In this document: positions 43,219 to 54,941 of the stretch, one piece after another
How the letters are laid out: the number at the start of each line of letters is the position of its first letter
Position numbering within the stretch: the first letter of the stretch is position 1
DNA from: Gonocerus acuteangulatus
Taxonomy: Eukaryota > Arthropoda > Insecta > Hemiptera > Coreidae
Direction of reading: 5' to 3'
DNA: 64,000 bases
Assembly (NCBI GenBank): GCA_946811695.1
Contig: OX328123.1
Coordinates: 39,280,054 to 39,344,053 of the forward strand
Program-made: the position numbers and the translations under genes
The notes under the pieces: model-generated
Databases searched by the model: none
The model's input: the letters and a program-made list of their open reading frames with translations, nothing else
What the model was told of the DNA's origin: nothing

Positions 43219-43332
43219 GCCAACGGTCATAGTTGAATACACCATTTGCCTTTACTTAGACCATCGTAGTTAAGCAACAAAGGGCGTGGCGAGTATTGGT
43301 CACCGCAATGGAAAACTTATGTGCCAAAGGCA
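43219..43332 (+). pseudogene. 5S rRNA-derived pseudogene
   Basis: GCCAACGGTCATAGTTGAATA, GTAGTTAAGCAACAAAGGGC, GTGGCGAGTATTGG and TCACCGCAATGGAAAAC keep the order and spacing of animal 5S rRNA (GCCAACGACCATA, GAAGTTAAGCAACNTCGGGC, GTTAGTACTTGG, TGACCGCTTGGGAA), with small deletions and many substitutions. The internal pol III control region (AGTTAAGC) survives. It lies directly after the 142-bp array. It could be a lone pseudogene or the head of a 5S-derived SINE. Confidence 0.75.
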
Positions 43333-44361
43333 ATATTAAAGGTTGGTAATCTGTAGATAGCTCGGAGGCAAAAAAAGTATTATATAACTCATTAATGTTC
43401 AGATGGATGAATTTAAAAAGCTACATAAATTGTCGAATATATAGTAATGAGAGATAGTCTATTATAATGAGAGAGTACTATCTTCCCTATTGGACGAGGA
43501 ATGGATGGATACCGGACCCGGAGGGATTACAATGCAATGTAATCCTAGGGATCCGAGAATGGTCATCAGTTCGCAGGCTTGTCAATTATACAGCTGTCCG
43601 CCTCATCCGATTCACTTTCACTACCAATAATTTAACCTGCAATTTCAATATGCTTTAATATGGGACTATTGGTCAGGGATTCAGCAGTATTGCTCCTTTG
43701 GAAGCCCCCTCCACCCACACATCTCTCTTGTTATAACTGCTTCTCAACTTACTGAAGTTCAAATTGTATCTGCTAACGTTATTATAGTTATTATCATCTG
43801 ATCCTGTAATAATATATATCTAAATAAAATACAAGTTTTTACATTTCATACTACACATTTCATGATATTCTTAATAAAAGACACAAAAACCTCAGTACAA
43901 ATATTTCTGCCTATGCATCTGAATTGGTGAATGAAATTTTGTCCTTTGTAGACTCAACGAAAGCTGACAATGGACCTTTGATATTTTGAATATCTTTTAA
44001 TAACGTGGATATTTCTTCTGATTAATGGTCATGTCGAACATTAGTTCACTCTTAAACCTTTCGGTACTGAATAAGATAGAACTTTTAAGAGTATCGTTGG
44101 AGTGGAAAATTACGCAGGCCTGGTCCCAGTGGCTAAGCCAGACCCTCTACGCCTCTGTGTGTGCATTAGGTGTAAAACAAATACTCCATTGCCTATTAAG
44201 TTAAATGTAAACATTCATTCAACAAATTGTATATTGATTTCTTAAATATGCAGCAATCAATGTCTTGATAATGACGTACTTACTTCCAAAGCGCTCTAAC
44301 TGGCGGACCAAACCCATTAGATTATTTACCTAATTTAATATTTGTGTTGGAATAAATAAAT
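43333..44361. other. no gene recognised
   Basis: AT-rich sequence with one GC-richer stretch (43480-43600) containing ATTACAATGCAATGTAAT, a short palindrome. No domain was recognised. Confidence 0.4.
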
Positions 44362-44830
44362 AAATATTTTTTGATTTCCCTTACCTTCTATTGCCTACCT
44401 GAGCCTATTGGACATAGAAGAAACCTGCTTTAAGGTCTCAAAAATCGGTATCTTTACCATTCTTAAGTCTACTTAAGTTCTTCCTTGTTGTGGCTTATTG
44501 GACACTTCGTGATATGCCGTTTTAAATTATCCCACAGGCATTAATTGGGTTTCATGTGAGGAGATTAAGTCGGTGGACTGGTCATTTTTGGCAATTGTAA
44601 AGGGAGTTGTTAATTTCAGTGGACAAGACTGGTGATTTCCCTGACAGGAAGTGAACTTACCCTAGATTCCTAAGCTGTTCCTACTCAGTATTAAATTTTG
44701 TTTTTAGAATATCACAATACAATGCTTAATTAAATTTCTCATCAGCCGCCAAACACCCCCACACCATAAAAGAGCATCCCCGTGTTTCATTGTAGTCTGT
44801 AAATATGTTCTTTTTTCTCCAAAGCCTCGT
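44362..44830 (-). pseudogene. Tc1-type transposase, catalytic-domain remnant
   Basis: The minus strand encodes TMKHGDALLWCGGVW (the KHGGGSVMVWG region), then across stops PPTxSPHMKPN and CLWDNLKRHITKC (PPQSPDLNPIEHLWDELKR, with the last catalytic Glu replaced), and ISHNKEELK, then KIPxFETLKQ and SMSNRLR ending EGKGNQKIF, the usual C-terminus of Tc1 transposases. At least three frame changes and several stops are present. The N-terminal DNA-binding half is missing and no TIR was identified. Confidence 0.72.
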
Positions 44831-45065
44831 TGTTTTTTCCTTATTAAAATAATAAATAAGTTAAGTGTTTGTCATATCCAGTTATTCAGGAAAATATCCC
44901 CAAAAAATTATACTCATACTATTTTTTTACATCTCAACAGAAATTGTGACTTTTTTTCAATAAATATAGATAATAAATATATCCCAGCTAATATCAAAAT
45001 TCTCCTATCAGCCATAGATAAGGATAAGTAGCCAATGTTTTGAAGTGCAGGACTTGCATAACAGA

Positions 45066-45192
45066 CTATAGTCCGCCCGCAAACAAAAGAACCAGTCAGT
45101 GCGCATGAGCTGCAACCAGCCCATGCGTGAGAAGGACTAGCTCCCCTACGACCACGCCCCTTCTGGTTCTTTTGTTTGCGGGCGGACTATAG
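45066..45192. mobile_element. short MITE with perfect TIRs and CTATAG flanks
   Basis: TCCGCCCGCAAACAAAAGAA plus CCAG at 45072-45095 is exactly inverted at 45163-45186, and CTATAG stands at both edges (45066-45071, 45187-45192). CTATAG is itself palindromic, so the duplication could be CTATAG or only TA. The 115-bp body is GC-richer than its surroundings. Confidence 0.7.
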
Positions 45193-45255
45193 GATAATCA
45201 TCATGTAGGTGAGATTACCAGGTTATTACAATAGTTTTTTTCCTTTATATATCCA

Positions 45256-46024
45256 ACTAGCTGACTACCCGTGCTTTACCACGGCCAAAAAGTATTTTTT
45301 AAATTGCGTTTTCTATCAAATTTGAAGTTTTAAGCACTTATCTCTTCGATTGACATCGCCCCATCGAACATTACAACAGAATCTTTATGGTCGAAAATTT
45401 AGTAAACTTTCGGATAGCAGCCTTCTATTTACTACGATTTACCAACCGTTTCCGCGATATTTTAGAAAATATACTGAGATCCGAAAGCTTTGTATCGCCA
45501 TTAATACAATTTTTTCCCATATACTTCTTACTTCCAAACGGTACCAAAGTTTAAATATCTTAGATTAGATGCTAATTACCCTAGCAGTAGAAGCACCCAT
45601 ATAAAAAAACATCTTAGATTAGATGAATGTCAAATACCTGGTACAAGTTTCAAGTGAAGCAATCATCGTTTCTGAATACCCAAACAGAAAATTAGTTTAG
45701 AAAAGTATTTCTATCAATTTTTCTCGTAAACAGTGACAGAAATCGCTTTAAAAATGGTTTCATTCGTTTTCCTACGTTAAGGAACCTATATAACGCATAC
45801 CTGCAAGCATATGGACTCGAAAAATGTAAGCGTTCCGATTTATTCGCGCAAATTTTGCTCCAATAACCATGTTCCAGAGCACGGATTCAGCTGGTTATTG
45901 AACTTGAACTTTTAAATGAGAAGAAAGATTTTTTTAACTAATGTTATCAAAATCGGAACATTTTTGAGCCGATGAGGGCCTTCTTAATAATTCAAAACCC
46001 CCTAAAAGGATTTGAACATTTGAA

Positions 46025-46084
<60 letters not shown>

Positions 46085-46540
46085 CCTAGCGAGTGTTTAC
46101 ATTCTAAACGGATTGTCCGAGCTAAATTTCAAATTTTTGTGTCGAGTGGTTCGGGATATTTTTACCTCGGATGGACCAGGGCGTAAACTCTATGAGGGAC
46201 AAAATCACAGTTTATTTCTAGTAATAAATAGTAGTAAAGGTCTGCCATCATAGTCGAAATTAACCTCAATTAAAAATAATACTATGAAATAGATAGTGTA
46301 CGGTAACAGCTGTTCTTTATCGTCCTAGCAACGCTTGCTACCCATGCTTGCCTGCTCTAATCAACTAAAACTTTAATCCCCTTTAAAAATACTTAAAAAT
46401 TCGAATATCAAAAAATCCTTTCTTAGCAAGTGCCTACGTTATATAGGGAGTGTCCTTGCAAAATTTCAAAATTTTCTGTCGAGCGGTTTGGGCTGGGCGT
46501 TGATAGGTCAGTGAGTCAGTCAGTGAGTGAGTGGTATTTG
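45256..46540 (+). mobile_element. element E, copy 1 (non-autonomous, family unknown)
   Basis: It starts ACTAGCTGACTACCCGTGC and ends GTCAGTGAGTGAGTGG followed by TATTTGA. The interior holds HINE-B-like units (TTTTAAGCACTTATCTCTTC, CAAACAGAAAATTAGTTT), an A53 run at 46027-46079, and CCTTTCTTAGC..GAGTGCCTACG phrases. The same start, interior order and end appear at 56214-57378, and the 3' part at 55085-56205. Non-coding; the origin of the ends is unknown to me. Confidence 0.55.
46027..46079 (+). repeat. 53-base poly-A inside element E
   Basis: Sister copies have only 6-8 A at the same place (GAATATAAAAAAAACC near 55735), so this run grew in place rather than marking a retroposon tail. Confidence 0.9.
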
Positions 46541-47391
46541 ATTTATTTTTCTTTCCTATAGCTAATGTGCTAGAGTATCTCTTATATAAGTTCTTATGTA
46601 TATAACATATTTCCATAAATTTCTGTTTTGTTTGAAGTAAGTTATACTTTTTTATTAATAGTATTGTTGCATATAAGTTGGATATACTCGTGTTAATCTT
46701 GGATATAAGTCGGGGAACTTAAGCAATAAAATGTATTATTATTATTTACAATTACTGAGTAAAGAAAAAAATGATTTATGCTTTATACAGGCAATGTATC
46801 TATATGTCTGTTAGTTGTAGTCAATTAAGAAGGGAGCTATTTTTCTTGTCTCATCAATCTTCAAATTAAGACAGGGAGTGTAGTGCCGTGACAACCAATT
46901 GCAGTTTTTACCTAGAAACTTCTTCCATCCTAGCTTCATTGTCCTCGTTGATGGTTCTTTTCACTGCCACATGTTTGAGCACTCACACAAAAACCATTTT
47001 CTCCTTTGACAGTAGCGCCACCTAGCTGGAACTAATGAGGTTGTTACAAGGTTGGGCCGCATTAAAGAGAAGTAGTTATTTGTTATTTTCCTGTCGTCGT
47101 TCGGTGTTTATTTCCTGTACGTTGGCTTTATTAGAAATCAGTGCTGGTTGTTTGGAGATTATCGTGATAATTATAAGTAAAACTAATTATTACACCTCAT
47201 AAAGCACTTTAATCTTTAGTCATCCAATGGCCTATGTAATTGGTATCATTCTTCGTTTAGTATATTTTCTCAAAAGAAATAGGGCGAACATTTCATTTTA
47301 TTAATCCGTATTAAAAATTAGATTTGTGAGAAGAATATTATTTGATTAAATTAAATCGCATGTGGCAAAGAAATACATTTATGTTGTATGG
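46541..47391. other. no gene recognised
   Basis: Nothing recognised. Confidence 0.4.
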
Positions 47392-47562
47392 ATGGATCTT
47401 CCTTTGGTCTTGTGGCTTTACGCCCAGGATTCTCATGGGAGATACTGGGTCGAGTCCCGCCCCTGCAGCAGTTTGTTTCATTCCAGGGCCGGTTAACAAA
47501 ATCCCGGCAACACCATGGATGGTCAGTTGTATGCCTAGATGTCGATGCACAGCAGAAAAAAA
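47392..47562 (+). mobile_element. SINE-1-related copy
   Basis: GGTCTTGTGGCTTTACGCC, GGGTCGAGTCCCGCCCCTGC, TTCATTCCAGGGCCGG, CAACACCATGGATGG and GTCGATGCACAGC, then oligo-A. It matches the 36392 copy better than 7432, which supports a second subfamily. A further tail-like piece (GTGCGGGGCTAATGGCC) lies at 47718-47765. Confidence 0.65.
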
Positions 47563-47765
47563 GGAAGAATATATCTTTATGTCCACCATTCAAAGGAAAG
47601 AAAATTTTGTTTAAGAAATAATTATAATAAAGTATAATGTGATGATATTTATTTTAATGTTGATAGTCACTTGTATACTTCAAAAGATAAATTTGTTTTT
47701 TTATCTTCAATATAAATATTTGATCGCTGTGCGGGGCTAATGGCCTAAAAGTAGAGCTGCTAAAA

Positions 47766-48956
47766 AATAAATAAAAACAAACGATTTTTTTTAAGACTAT
47801 CCGAAAAATGTAAAGAATTCCACGTTAAAAAGTATCGATTATCAAATAGAGCTCATTCTCTTGATGCTTAGGCTTTTGGTCAAGCCCTTATTCGACAATG
47901 ACCAATTAGGCACTCTGAAGCATTTTTTTTTAATACAGTACATTGCAAGATTTTAATATCACGAAATACATAGATTTATTTAACGACGAAAGTATAAAAC
48001 GTCAGTTTTCCTCTATTTAGTCGTCAAGCTGGGATTCGAGCCTCATTTTTGTTCTCGAGTGCGGTGCCAATTAGATATTGGGCACACCCGAGAACAACCC
48101 CCCGATTTGGGTATTGGAGTTCATATCACAGGATGGAAATTCTTCCAAAAAAATCATAGTTCATACAGATGAATTATATTTTCGCATAAGGTTCAAAATT
48201 AGAACCCGTGTTTACCAAGTATCTATAGGAGTTAAAATTAAAACACTGTAATACTGGACGGCGACTTAATTTTTCCTCTGTAGGGTAGAAGCTTACAATC
48301 ATTTTATGTAATAACATGATATTAAACTTTTATAATTAAATATATTAAAAAAAGAAAGGAAAGATGTTCATTTGCCTTAGGCATCGCCGAACAAGGGCAA
48401 TATTGAACGCCAAAAAATTCATCAGAATGAACTCGAATAAAGTGCTCCATAATTGTTGAATGCGGGGATTTCATACATTTTCCTTATAAACTTATAGCTA
48501 CATTAGAGTGTTAATACAATCTCCGAATCATCAAAATATCACGATTAAATCATTCGGCAGAGTCATAAAGCTCATCAAAAATAGCTTTTCAGTTCCCCTT
48601 CAAACCAAGAGATATTTCCATATGTGGTAAAAAAGCATTTTTCTGTGATTTCCAGCTAGAAAAAAAGAAAAGATAAACAAATTCCAGGCAATGGTCGTCA
48701 TCATCTTGTAGGAAATTGATATTTATGGCATAATTCAGTAAATATTCGGGAAAGCACTGATATTACCTTCCCTTTCAGATTTGTAGATAAGGCTAGTTTA
48801 TTTCAGCTATTCCCAAACTATAAAGTTATTGGATTAATTAATTACTTTTTCTGGAAGAATGGTAAAAGACTGGTCACGAAGAGTTGATCAGAATTGTATG
48901 TATCCCAACCACAGCCTGAGTATTTTCAAGTTAATTTACTTGGCTTGATTATGTAT
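47766..48956. other. no gene recognised
   Basis: AT-rich sequence. TTCGAGCCTCATTTTTG and CGGTGCCAATTAGATATTGGG have no recognisable role. Confidence 0.4.
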
Positions 48957-49202
48957 CATGGGCGTATATAAGAGGGAGGGGCTGATGATGTTGCAGCCCC
49001 CCCCCCGAAATTGGTAAAACTGAGTCAAAAAACATTAAAAATATATTAAATAAGATCATTTAGTTCGGAAAAATAAGTTTTTATGGGTGTAATAGCGTTT
49101 TGGCTAATTAAAATGGCTAACTATTCCAAGTTCTAGATTGTTAGTATTCCATACTCCCAAATGCTCCCAGCCCCCCGAAATTATTTTCTATATACGCCCA
49201 TG
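48957..49202. mobile_element. MITE-M, copy 1
   Basis: CATGGGCGTATATA at the left is inverted at the right (TATATACGCCCATG). The interior matches 61147-61402: a GGGAGGGGCTG-type G-rich start, TTAAATAAGATCA, GTAATAGCGTTTT, CTATTCCAAG, TTAGTATTCCATAC and a CAGCCCCCCGAAATT end. Flanking bases do not form a clean duplication. Confidence 0.7.
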
Positions 49203-49627
49203 TTATTCAACATCATCATTATTTACCCTCTTACACAGCCAAATTATTCTGTTAACTAATCGCGAATTAAACTTAAAAAAAAAATACTTTAGTAGACTAT
49301 ATCCGGGCGCACCCTACCGGTCGAGACCTTGCCTGGCATGAAAGGAAAAAACGAGAGCCTCATGGTTGGAAAAAAAACATGAATGCAGATGAGTTTCGTT
49401 GGCCCTGGTCGTCTAGCCATATCATTCAAATTTTCTATCTGACCTACAGCCAGGTAAATGTACTATTTGCCCTAAGTCCTGCTCGATCCCTGTGCCAACA
49501 AGTCAAGTTAATGTCGGAATTATAACTTTTTTAATAATTAGGATCAACTGTATAATCTAAAATTGTCTACTTCAAGAAGATTTGGCTATAGTATGATGAG
49601 AAGACATCGGACATAGGAATATAAAAC
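49203..49627. other. no gene recognised
   Basis: Nothing recognised. Confidence 0.4.
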
Positions 49628-49800
49628 ACTAGCTGACTACCCGTGCTTCACCATGGCGGATAATTAGTTTTTATATTGCGTTAAATAAGGTATGATCAAA
49701 ATTAATTATTATTGCACGGACGTTAGAGTTACCCAGGAAACACCATGTGGAGGTAACCATGCTTGTTTCCTTTGTGGGGGAAAAAAAAAATAATAAAAAA
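49628..49800 (+). mobile_element. element E 5' fragment
   Basis: ACTAGCTGACTACCCGTGC, TTCACCATGGCGGATAA, TTGCGTTAAATAAGG match the start of the 56214 copy. It breaks off after about 150 bases near a GGAAACA..TTGTTTCC inverted pair and an A-rich run. Confidence 0.5.
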
Positions 49801-49863
49801 AAAAAATACAACCACCTAAAAAGTTAGGTAAACAGAGACAAATACACGTTGAAAAGAATATAA

Positions 49864-50475
49864 GTCCGACTCGCAGGAACTGCATCATCTTAGCGCGGTT
49901 CCGTTCTTAATCCTAATGTCATTTGGAAAGGTTGAAATAGACAGTTATAATTTTGGTTAGACCTTTCATGAAATAATTTATGACCTCGAATAGGTCCGCC
50001 CGAACCCTCACCTCTACGTGACAGAAAAAGGGTCAGGCAGCACCCTTCATCCACTCCTAGAGATACTAATCTTACTGTTCAATGATTTAAAAATATCAAA
50101 ATGTTTACATTTTCTTGTACTCTTCTACTGTAGTACTAATTCTACAAATAATTCCAATAAAAAAAAAGCAACCAATTAAAAAGTGAGCTTAACAACTACA
50201 AAAACCCGTTTAAAAGAACAAAACAAACACATTTGAAGTTATAAGCACTTATTTCTCCAATTCACATAGCCTAATTGAAAATTGCTCCAGAATCTTTTTT
50301 GTAGAGCATTTAGTAACCTTTTGAATGGTTACCTTCTGTTCACCAAGATTCTCAACCGTTTTCGAGATATTAAGGAAAATATACCAGTAAGTAGTTCCCA
50401 AAACTTTTCATTTCTAAAAATAGAATATTTTTTTCTAATTCTTCCTTAACTCCGAACGCAACCAAAATTAAAAAA
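49864..50475 (+). mobile_element. HINE-B 5' part
   Basis: GTCCGACTCGCAGG start, TTAGCGCGGTTCC subterminal repeat, then interior units with AGCACTTATTTCTCC and CGTTTTCGAGATATTAAGG. It is cut by the next HINE-B start at 50476, so no 3' hairpin is present. Confidence 0.65.
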
Positions 50476-50600
50476 GTCCGACTCGCAGGAACTGCGTCAT
50501 CTTAGCGCGGTTACGTACATCTCGAAGAAATGGAATAGATTAGCATCACAAATCACAGGAAACTGATAGTAGCCAACTTACACAGAAGAGGATAATTCTT
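50476..50600 (+). mobile_element. HINE-B 5' fragment beside a LINE
   Basis: GTCCGACTCGCAGG start and TTAGCGCGGTT, then ACATCTCGAAG and CTTACACAGAAGAGG, which parallel 60854-61060. LINE sequence takes over at about 50600-50640. Confidence 0.55.
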
Positions 50601-50639
50601 AATCTGTATAACTCAATACAATTATGTACTGAAAACGTA

Positions 50640-51515
50640 CTTACTCTTCGACTCTTATATTCAAAAAATTACTCCTCAAACAAATCCAACCTATCCTTCA
50701 CAGCCAAAATATCCTGCCCACTCAACAGTTTGTTTTCCGTTCCCAACACTCCACAGTACAGCAGGGTCTTTGCGTTGTAGATCGCATATCTTCATCCCTA
50801 GAGCAAAAAGAATATTGCACTTCAGCGTTCGTGGACGTTGCTCAAGCTTTCGATAAGGTATGGCATGAGGGCCTCTTCTACAAGCTCAAAACCTTTCTTC
50901 CCAGCACTCTATACCTCATCCTACGATCCTACTTATCAAATAGGCATTTTCGGGTCCGACAAGGATCAGAGTACTCAGAATATTATCCTGAGGAAGCGGG
51001 AGTTCCCCAGGGCAGTGTTCTGGGCCCTGTGCTCTAAACCCTGTACACAGCCGATGTTCCAACAAGTCCCGACAGCCTTCTAGCAACCTATGCAGATGAT
51101 ACAGCTATCCTCGCATCCCACCCAAATCCTAATACTGCGTCGCAGAATCTTCAGTCCCACTTGAATAAAATTCAAGAATGGTGTAAAAAATGGAGAATCA
51201 AGGTGAATGAGGAAAAATGCCATCACATCACCATCACCCTCCGGCGCAGTTCCTGTCCACCAGTACACTTCAACAACGTCCCATTACCCTCTTCTGATAC
51301 AGTTCGCTACCTCGGACTACACTTGGACTCCCGACTTACCTGGAAACATCACTTAAAACTTAAATGACAAGAACTTAACAGACGATTTGGACAACTCTAT
51401 AGACTGTTGAACCGCAAATCACATTTAAGTACTGATAACAAACTGATCATTTACAAATCACTAGTGCAACCCATTTGGACATACGGTTCAGAACTATGGG
51501 GAACTGCGAATAAAA
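50640..51515 (+). pseudogene. Jockey-clade LINE ORF2, reverse transcriptase fragment
   Basis: One plus-strand frame from about 50642 to 51515 with two in-frame stops (51035, 51365) covers most of the RT domain: LPTQQFVFRSQHSTVQQ (before motif A), FVDVAQAFDKVWH (motif A, catalytic Asp), GVPQGSVLGPVL (motif B), YADD at 51089-51100 (catalytic Asp pair), KWRIKVNEEKC (motif D), YLGLHLDSRLTWK and the start of the connection region ending VQPIWTYGSELWG. Length is about 290 residues of a usual 850-900. The endonuclease, RNase H and zinc tail are missing. The 3' side is cut by HINE-A4 at 51528 and the 5' side abuts HINE-B. Few lesions suggest a relatively young copy. Confidence 0.88.
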
Positions 51516-51527
51516 AAAAAAGAAAGT

Positions 51528-52600
51528 CCGTCACGCAGGAGCTGCATAACTAAGCACTTTCCTCAGAATTTGGGTAGTGTAGACTGCTTTCCAGAACAAT
51601 TTGCATAAAACATCCTACATAAATAAAATAAAAACATGAATAGTTCTCTTTTAAATTTGTAATGAGTAATTGATCAATTATTAATTTGCTACCAGAGTTA
51701 TGTTTACACATGGTACCTACTACACTACGTAATAAGTACAAAAAATCTCATATTATCGTATTTTGATCTAACGCAGGAACAGGATACAGCCACTCTAGTG
51801 GTAGAAAGCGCTCCTTGCGGCGGCTTTGTGAACCTACGTTAGGCGGGCTTTTCTATTGAAATATATTACAAATTAAACCCCCGCTTTACGATTGACCAAT
51901 TCAGCTCATTTTTACAACACTTCTTTCTCATGAGTTACCCACGACGTATACCGCGTTTCGTTACAATACAGCAGAAATTACGACCGGTATGAGTATATTA
52001 GGAATTTGGGTCCGGAGTAAACCCCCCCTTCTAATGAACCGATTTAGTTTATTTTTACAACACATATTTAACTGTAGATTACCACTACGAATACCGAGTT
52101 TCGTCGAAATATACCACAAATCACGGCTGGTAGTGGCGAATTGGTATTGTGGGTCCGGAGTAAACCCCCCCCCCCTCCTAATGAACCGATTTAGTTTATT
52201 TTTACAACACATATTTACCTGTGGATTACCACTACGAATACCGAGTTTCGTCGAAATATACCAAAAATCACGGCTGGTAGTGGCGAATTGGTATTGTGGG
52301 TCCGTAGTAAACCCCCCCCCCCCCTTCTAATGAACCGATTTAGTTCATTTTTATATCTCACTTTTCTCTCTATATTACCACTACGAATACCAAGTTTCGT
52401 TGAAATATAACAAATATTACGGTTGACATAGTCAAATTAGTGTTTTGGGTTCGGGGTAAACCCGCCCTTCCGGTGGACCGACTTTGGTGGTTAACGAACT
52501 CGTTCAATCGTTTGCTAATTGAATGCTATATACCAAGTTTCGTGACAAAAAAACAAAAACTCTGGCCGCTATCTTGTTAACAGACACATATATATATACA

Positions 52601-52652
<52 letters not shown>

Positions 52653-52784
52653 TATATATAAATTTTAACGGGGGTCATTTTCGGTGTCTACTAGGTAGGA
52701 TCGATAAAGATTTGAAGACATTTTTCAAAAATTCCGTCATGAGTCCAACCTCAATAGCTACTTTCCTTCGGAGGAAAGTGCTAA
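51528..52784 (+). mobile_element. HINE-A copy 4, complete
   Basis: The same landmarks as copy 1: GTCCGTCACGCAGG, AGCACTTTCCTC, three to four 143-bp units starting GGGTCCGGAG, GGTTAACGAACTCG, (AT)n at about 52588-52650 with an ATGCAT interruption, TTTTCGGTGTCTACTAGG, and the ACTTTCCTTCGGAGGAAAGT hairpin with GCTAA. It is nearly identical to copy 1 over most of its length, and it sits at the broken 3' end of the RT fragment. Confidence 0.75.
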
Positions 52785-53612
52785 AAACTCTTCGACTACT
52801 GCTGAGAAGGCTCTATTCTAAACAACCAAAAAATCGTCATTTTAAATAAATTCATTTTACTGTTATAATCAACTGTAAATATGTGCTTCAGTAACGATAA
52901 CTTCAGTTGGAGGCTATGAGGAAGGTTATATAGATAGGAGAGTTCAAAACAAACCTATGTATACGCCATCATGATATTGGCCACAGACATCTTGATTACC
53001 ACAGCCACTCCAAACTTATTACCAATACCTTTTATAGTTTCTTAGCTTCTTTTACTACAATACTAATTTTACTGATAAATTCAATTTAAAACAAAAAACA
53101 ACCATATTAATAAGTGAGATAAACAAAGAGAAAACCCCTTTCAAAACAACAAAACAAACACTTTTTCAGTTTTAAGAGCTTATATCTCTAATTGACGTTG
53201 CCCCATCGAATATTGCTTCAGAACCTTTTTTGTAGAAAATTTAGTAAGCATTCGAATGGTCACAATCCACTTACCACGATTTCCCATCCGTTATCGAGAT
53301 ATTTACGAAAAATGTATAAAGATCCGAAAACTCTTCATGTCTATTAATAAAATATTTTTTTTCGCATACTTCCTTAACTCCAAATAAAACCAAAATTTAA
53401 ACATATTAGTTGGGATTAATTTCCAAGATGTAAAAAATATTTCAATTGAATCCCGCGATTCTAAGTATCCACAAAAAAATAATGACTTACAATAACGTTA
53501 ATTCAACTTTTTTCAGGAAACGGTTAGAGATATCGCCTTGAAAATGGTTTCATTCGTTTTCCTATGTTAAGGAACATGTAAAACAAGTACCTGCAAGCAT
53601 ATGAACTCAAAA
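52785..53612 (+). mobile_element. HINE-B interior units without ends
   Basis: From about 53160, GAGCTTATATCTCTAATTGAC, TTTGTAGAAAATTTAGTAAG, CACGATTTCCCATCC and AACGGTTAGAGATATCGCC follow the HINE-B interior order. 52785-53120 is unassigned. Confidence 0.5.
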
Positions 53613-54312
53613 GACCGACTCGCAGGAACTGCATCATCTTAGCGCGGTTCCTGTTCATATCCCTATTGTCATTTGAAAAGCTTAGAATAGAAACAGATAA
53701 TATTTTCCTCGGCCTTTGTTCAAAGGGCTTTATGACTTTACCTGGTCGGGTCCGCCAGACCCTAGAATCCTCTTCTACCGATACTTCATTTCATACGTTT
53801 CAATGAATTGGAAAATACCAAAATTTTTCACATATTCCTGTGTTCTTTTACTGTAGTAATAATTCTACAAATAAAATCAATTAAAAAATAAAATAAAAAA
53901 AACCAACAGCATGAAGGTAATTGAAAATATTCAAAAGACGTCATCGAATCTCTTTCTCTTGGCAAGCTATATTACTAACAATGAATTGTTTTTCTTATAT
54001 TGCCTAATCTGTTTTATTGTCAAATACATTATCCAACTATAAGCAATTAAAAAATAACAAGGAATAGAAACAGACAAAAAGAACCGTTCGAATAAACGAA
54101 ATCAATTACTTAAAAGTTTAAGCACTTATTTCTCCGATTGACATCACCTAATCAAAAATTGTATCAGAATCTGTTTTGTAGAGAATTTATAAAGCTTTCA
54201 AATAATTTCTATCCACTTATAACGATTTCCCAACCGTGTTCGAGATATTAATGAAATTATACAAAGTTCTCAAAACGTTTCATGTCTGTTCATAAAATAT
54301 TTATATATATAT

Positions 54313-54368
<56 letters not shown>

Positions 54369-54894
54369 GTATATGTATATATGTGTATATATATATATAT
54401 AGATATATATATTTACAAATTTGAACCATCTACCATATATATCGGTGGTTTATTTTCGTGATCTATGGGGTCTGAAACGAGAATGTTTCTAGTCGGCACT
54501 TCCGGATTGCGTCATGAGGTTAACCTCATAAGCGGGTTCTCCCTATGGAGATAGGGAGTAACCGCGCTTACATCTTTGTTTACATGTAGTTCCAACACAC
54601 AGAAAATATTTTAAATGAATCCCATGATTCTAAGTATCCAACCAAAAACTTGATTCAACAAATATTTTTCCACTTTTCTCGAAAACGGTTAAAGCTATCG
54701 CCTGAAAAATGGTTTCATTCGCATATGAAGTAAGCATAACGATTTTTTTTTTGCGGGAATTTCGCTCCAAAAGCCATGTTCCGATGAATGGATTCTGCTG
54801 GTTAACGAACTTGACCTTTCAAATTAGACAAAAGGTTTTTGTACCAATTTTTATCAAAATCGGACCATTATTGAGGCCAGGAAAGAGCGAACAG

Positions 54895-54941
<47 letters not shown>

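Noticed and set aside
47338..47621. Overlapping short ORFs on both strands
   Set aside because: All lie within the SINE-1-related copy at 47392-47562.
48957..49202. 8-bp target duplication around MITE-M copy 1
   Set aside because: Flanks TTATGTAT and TTATTCAA share only the first four bases, so I do not claim a duplication for this copy.
51989..52330. A repeated-domain protein (two copies of a 48-residue unit)
   Set aside because: It is the translation of the HINE-A 143-bp tandem unit. Because 143 is not divisible by 3, the shared frame arises only from length variation in C-runs.
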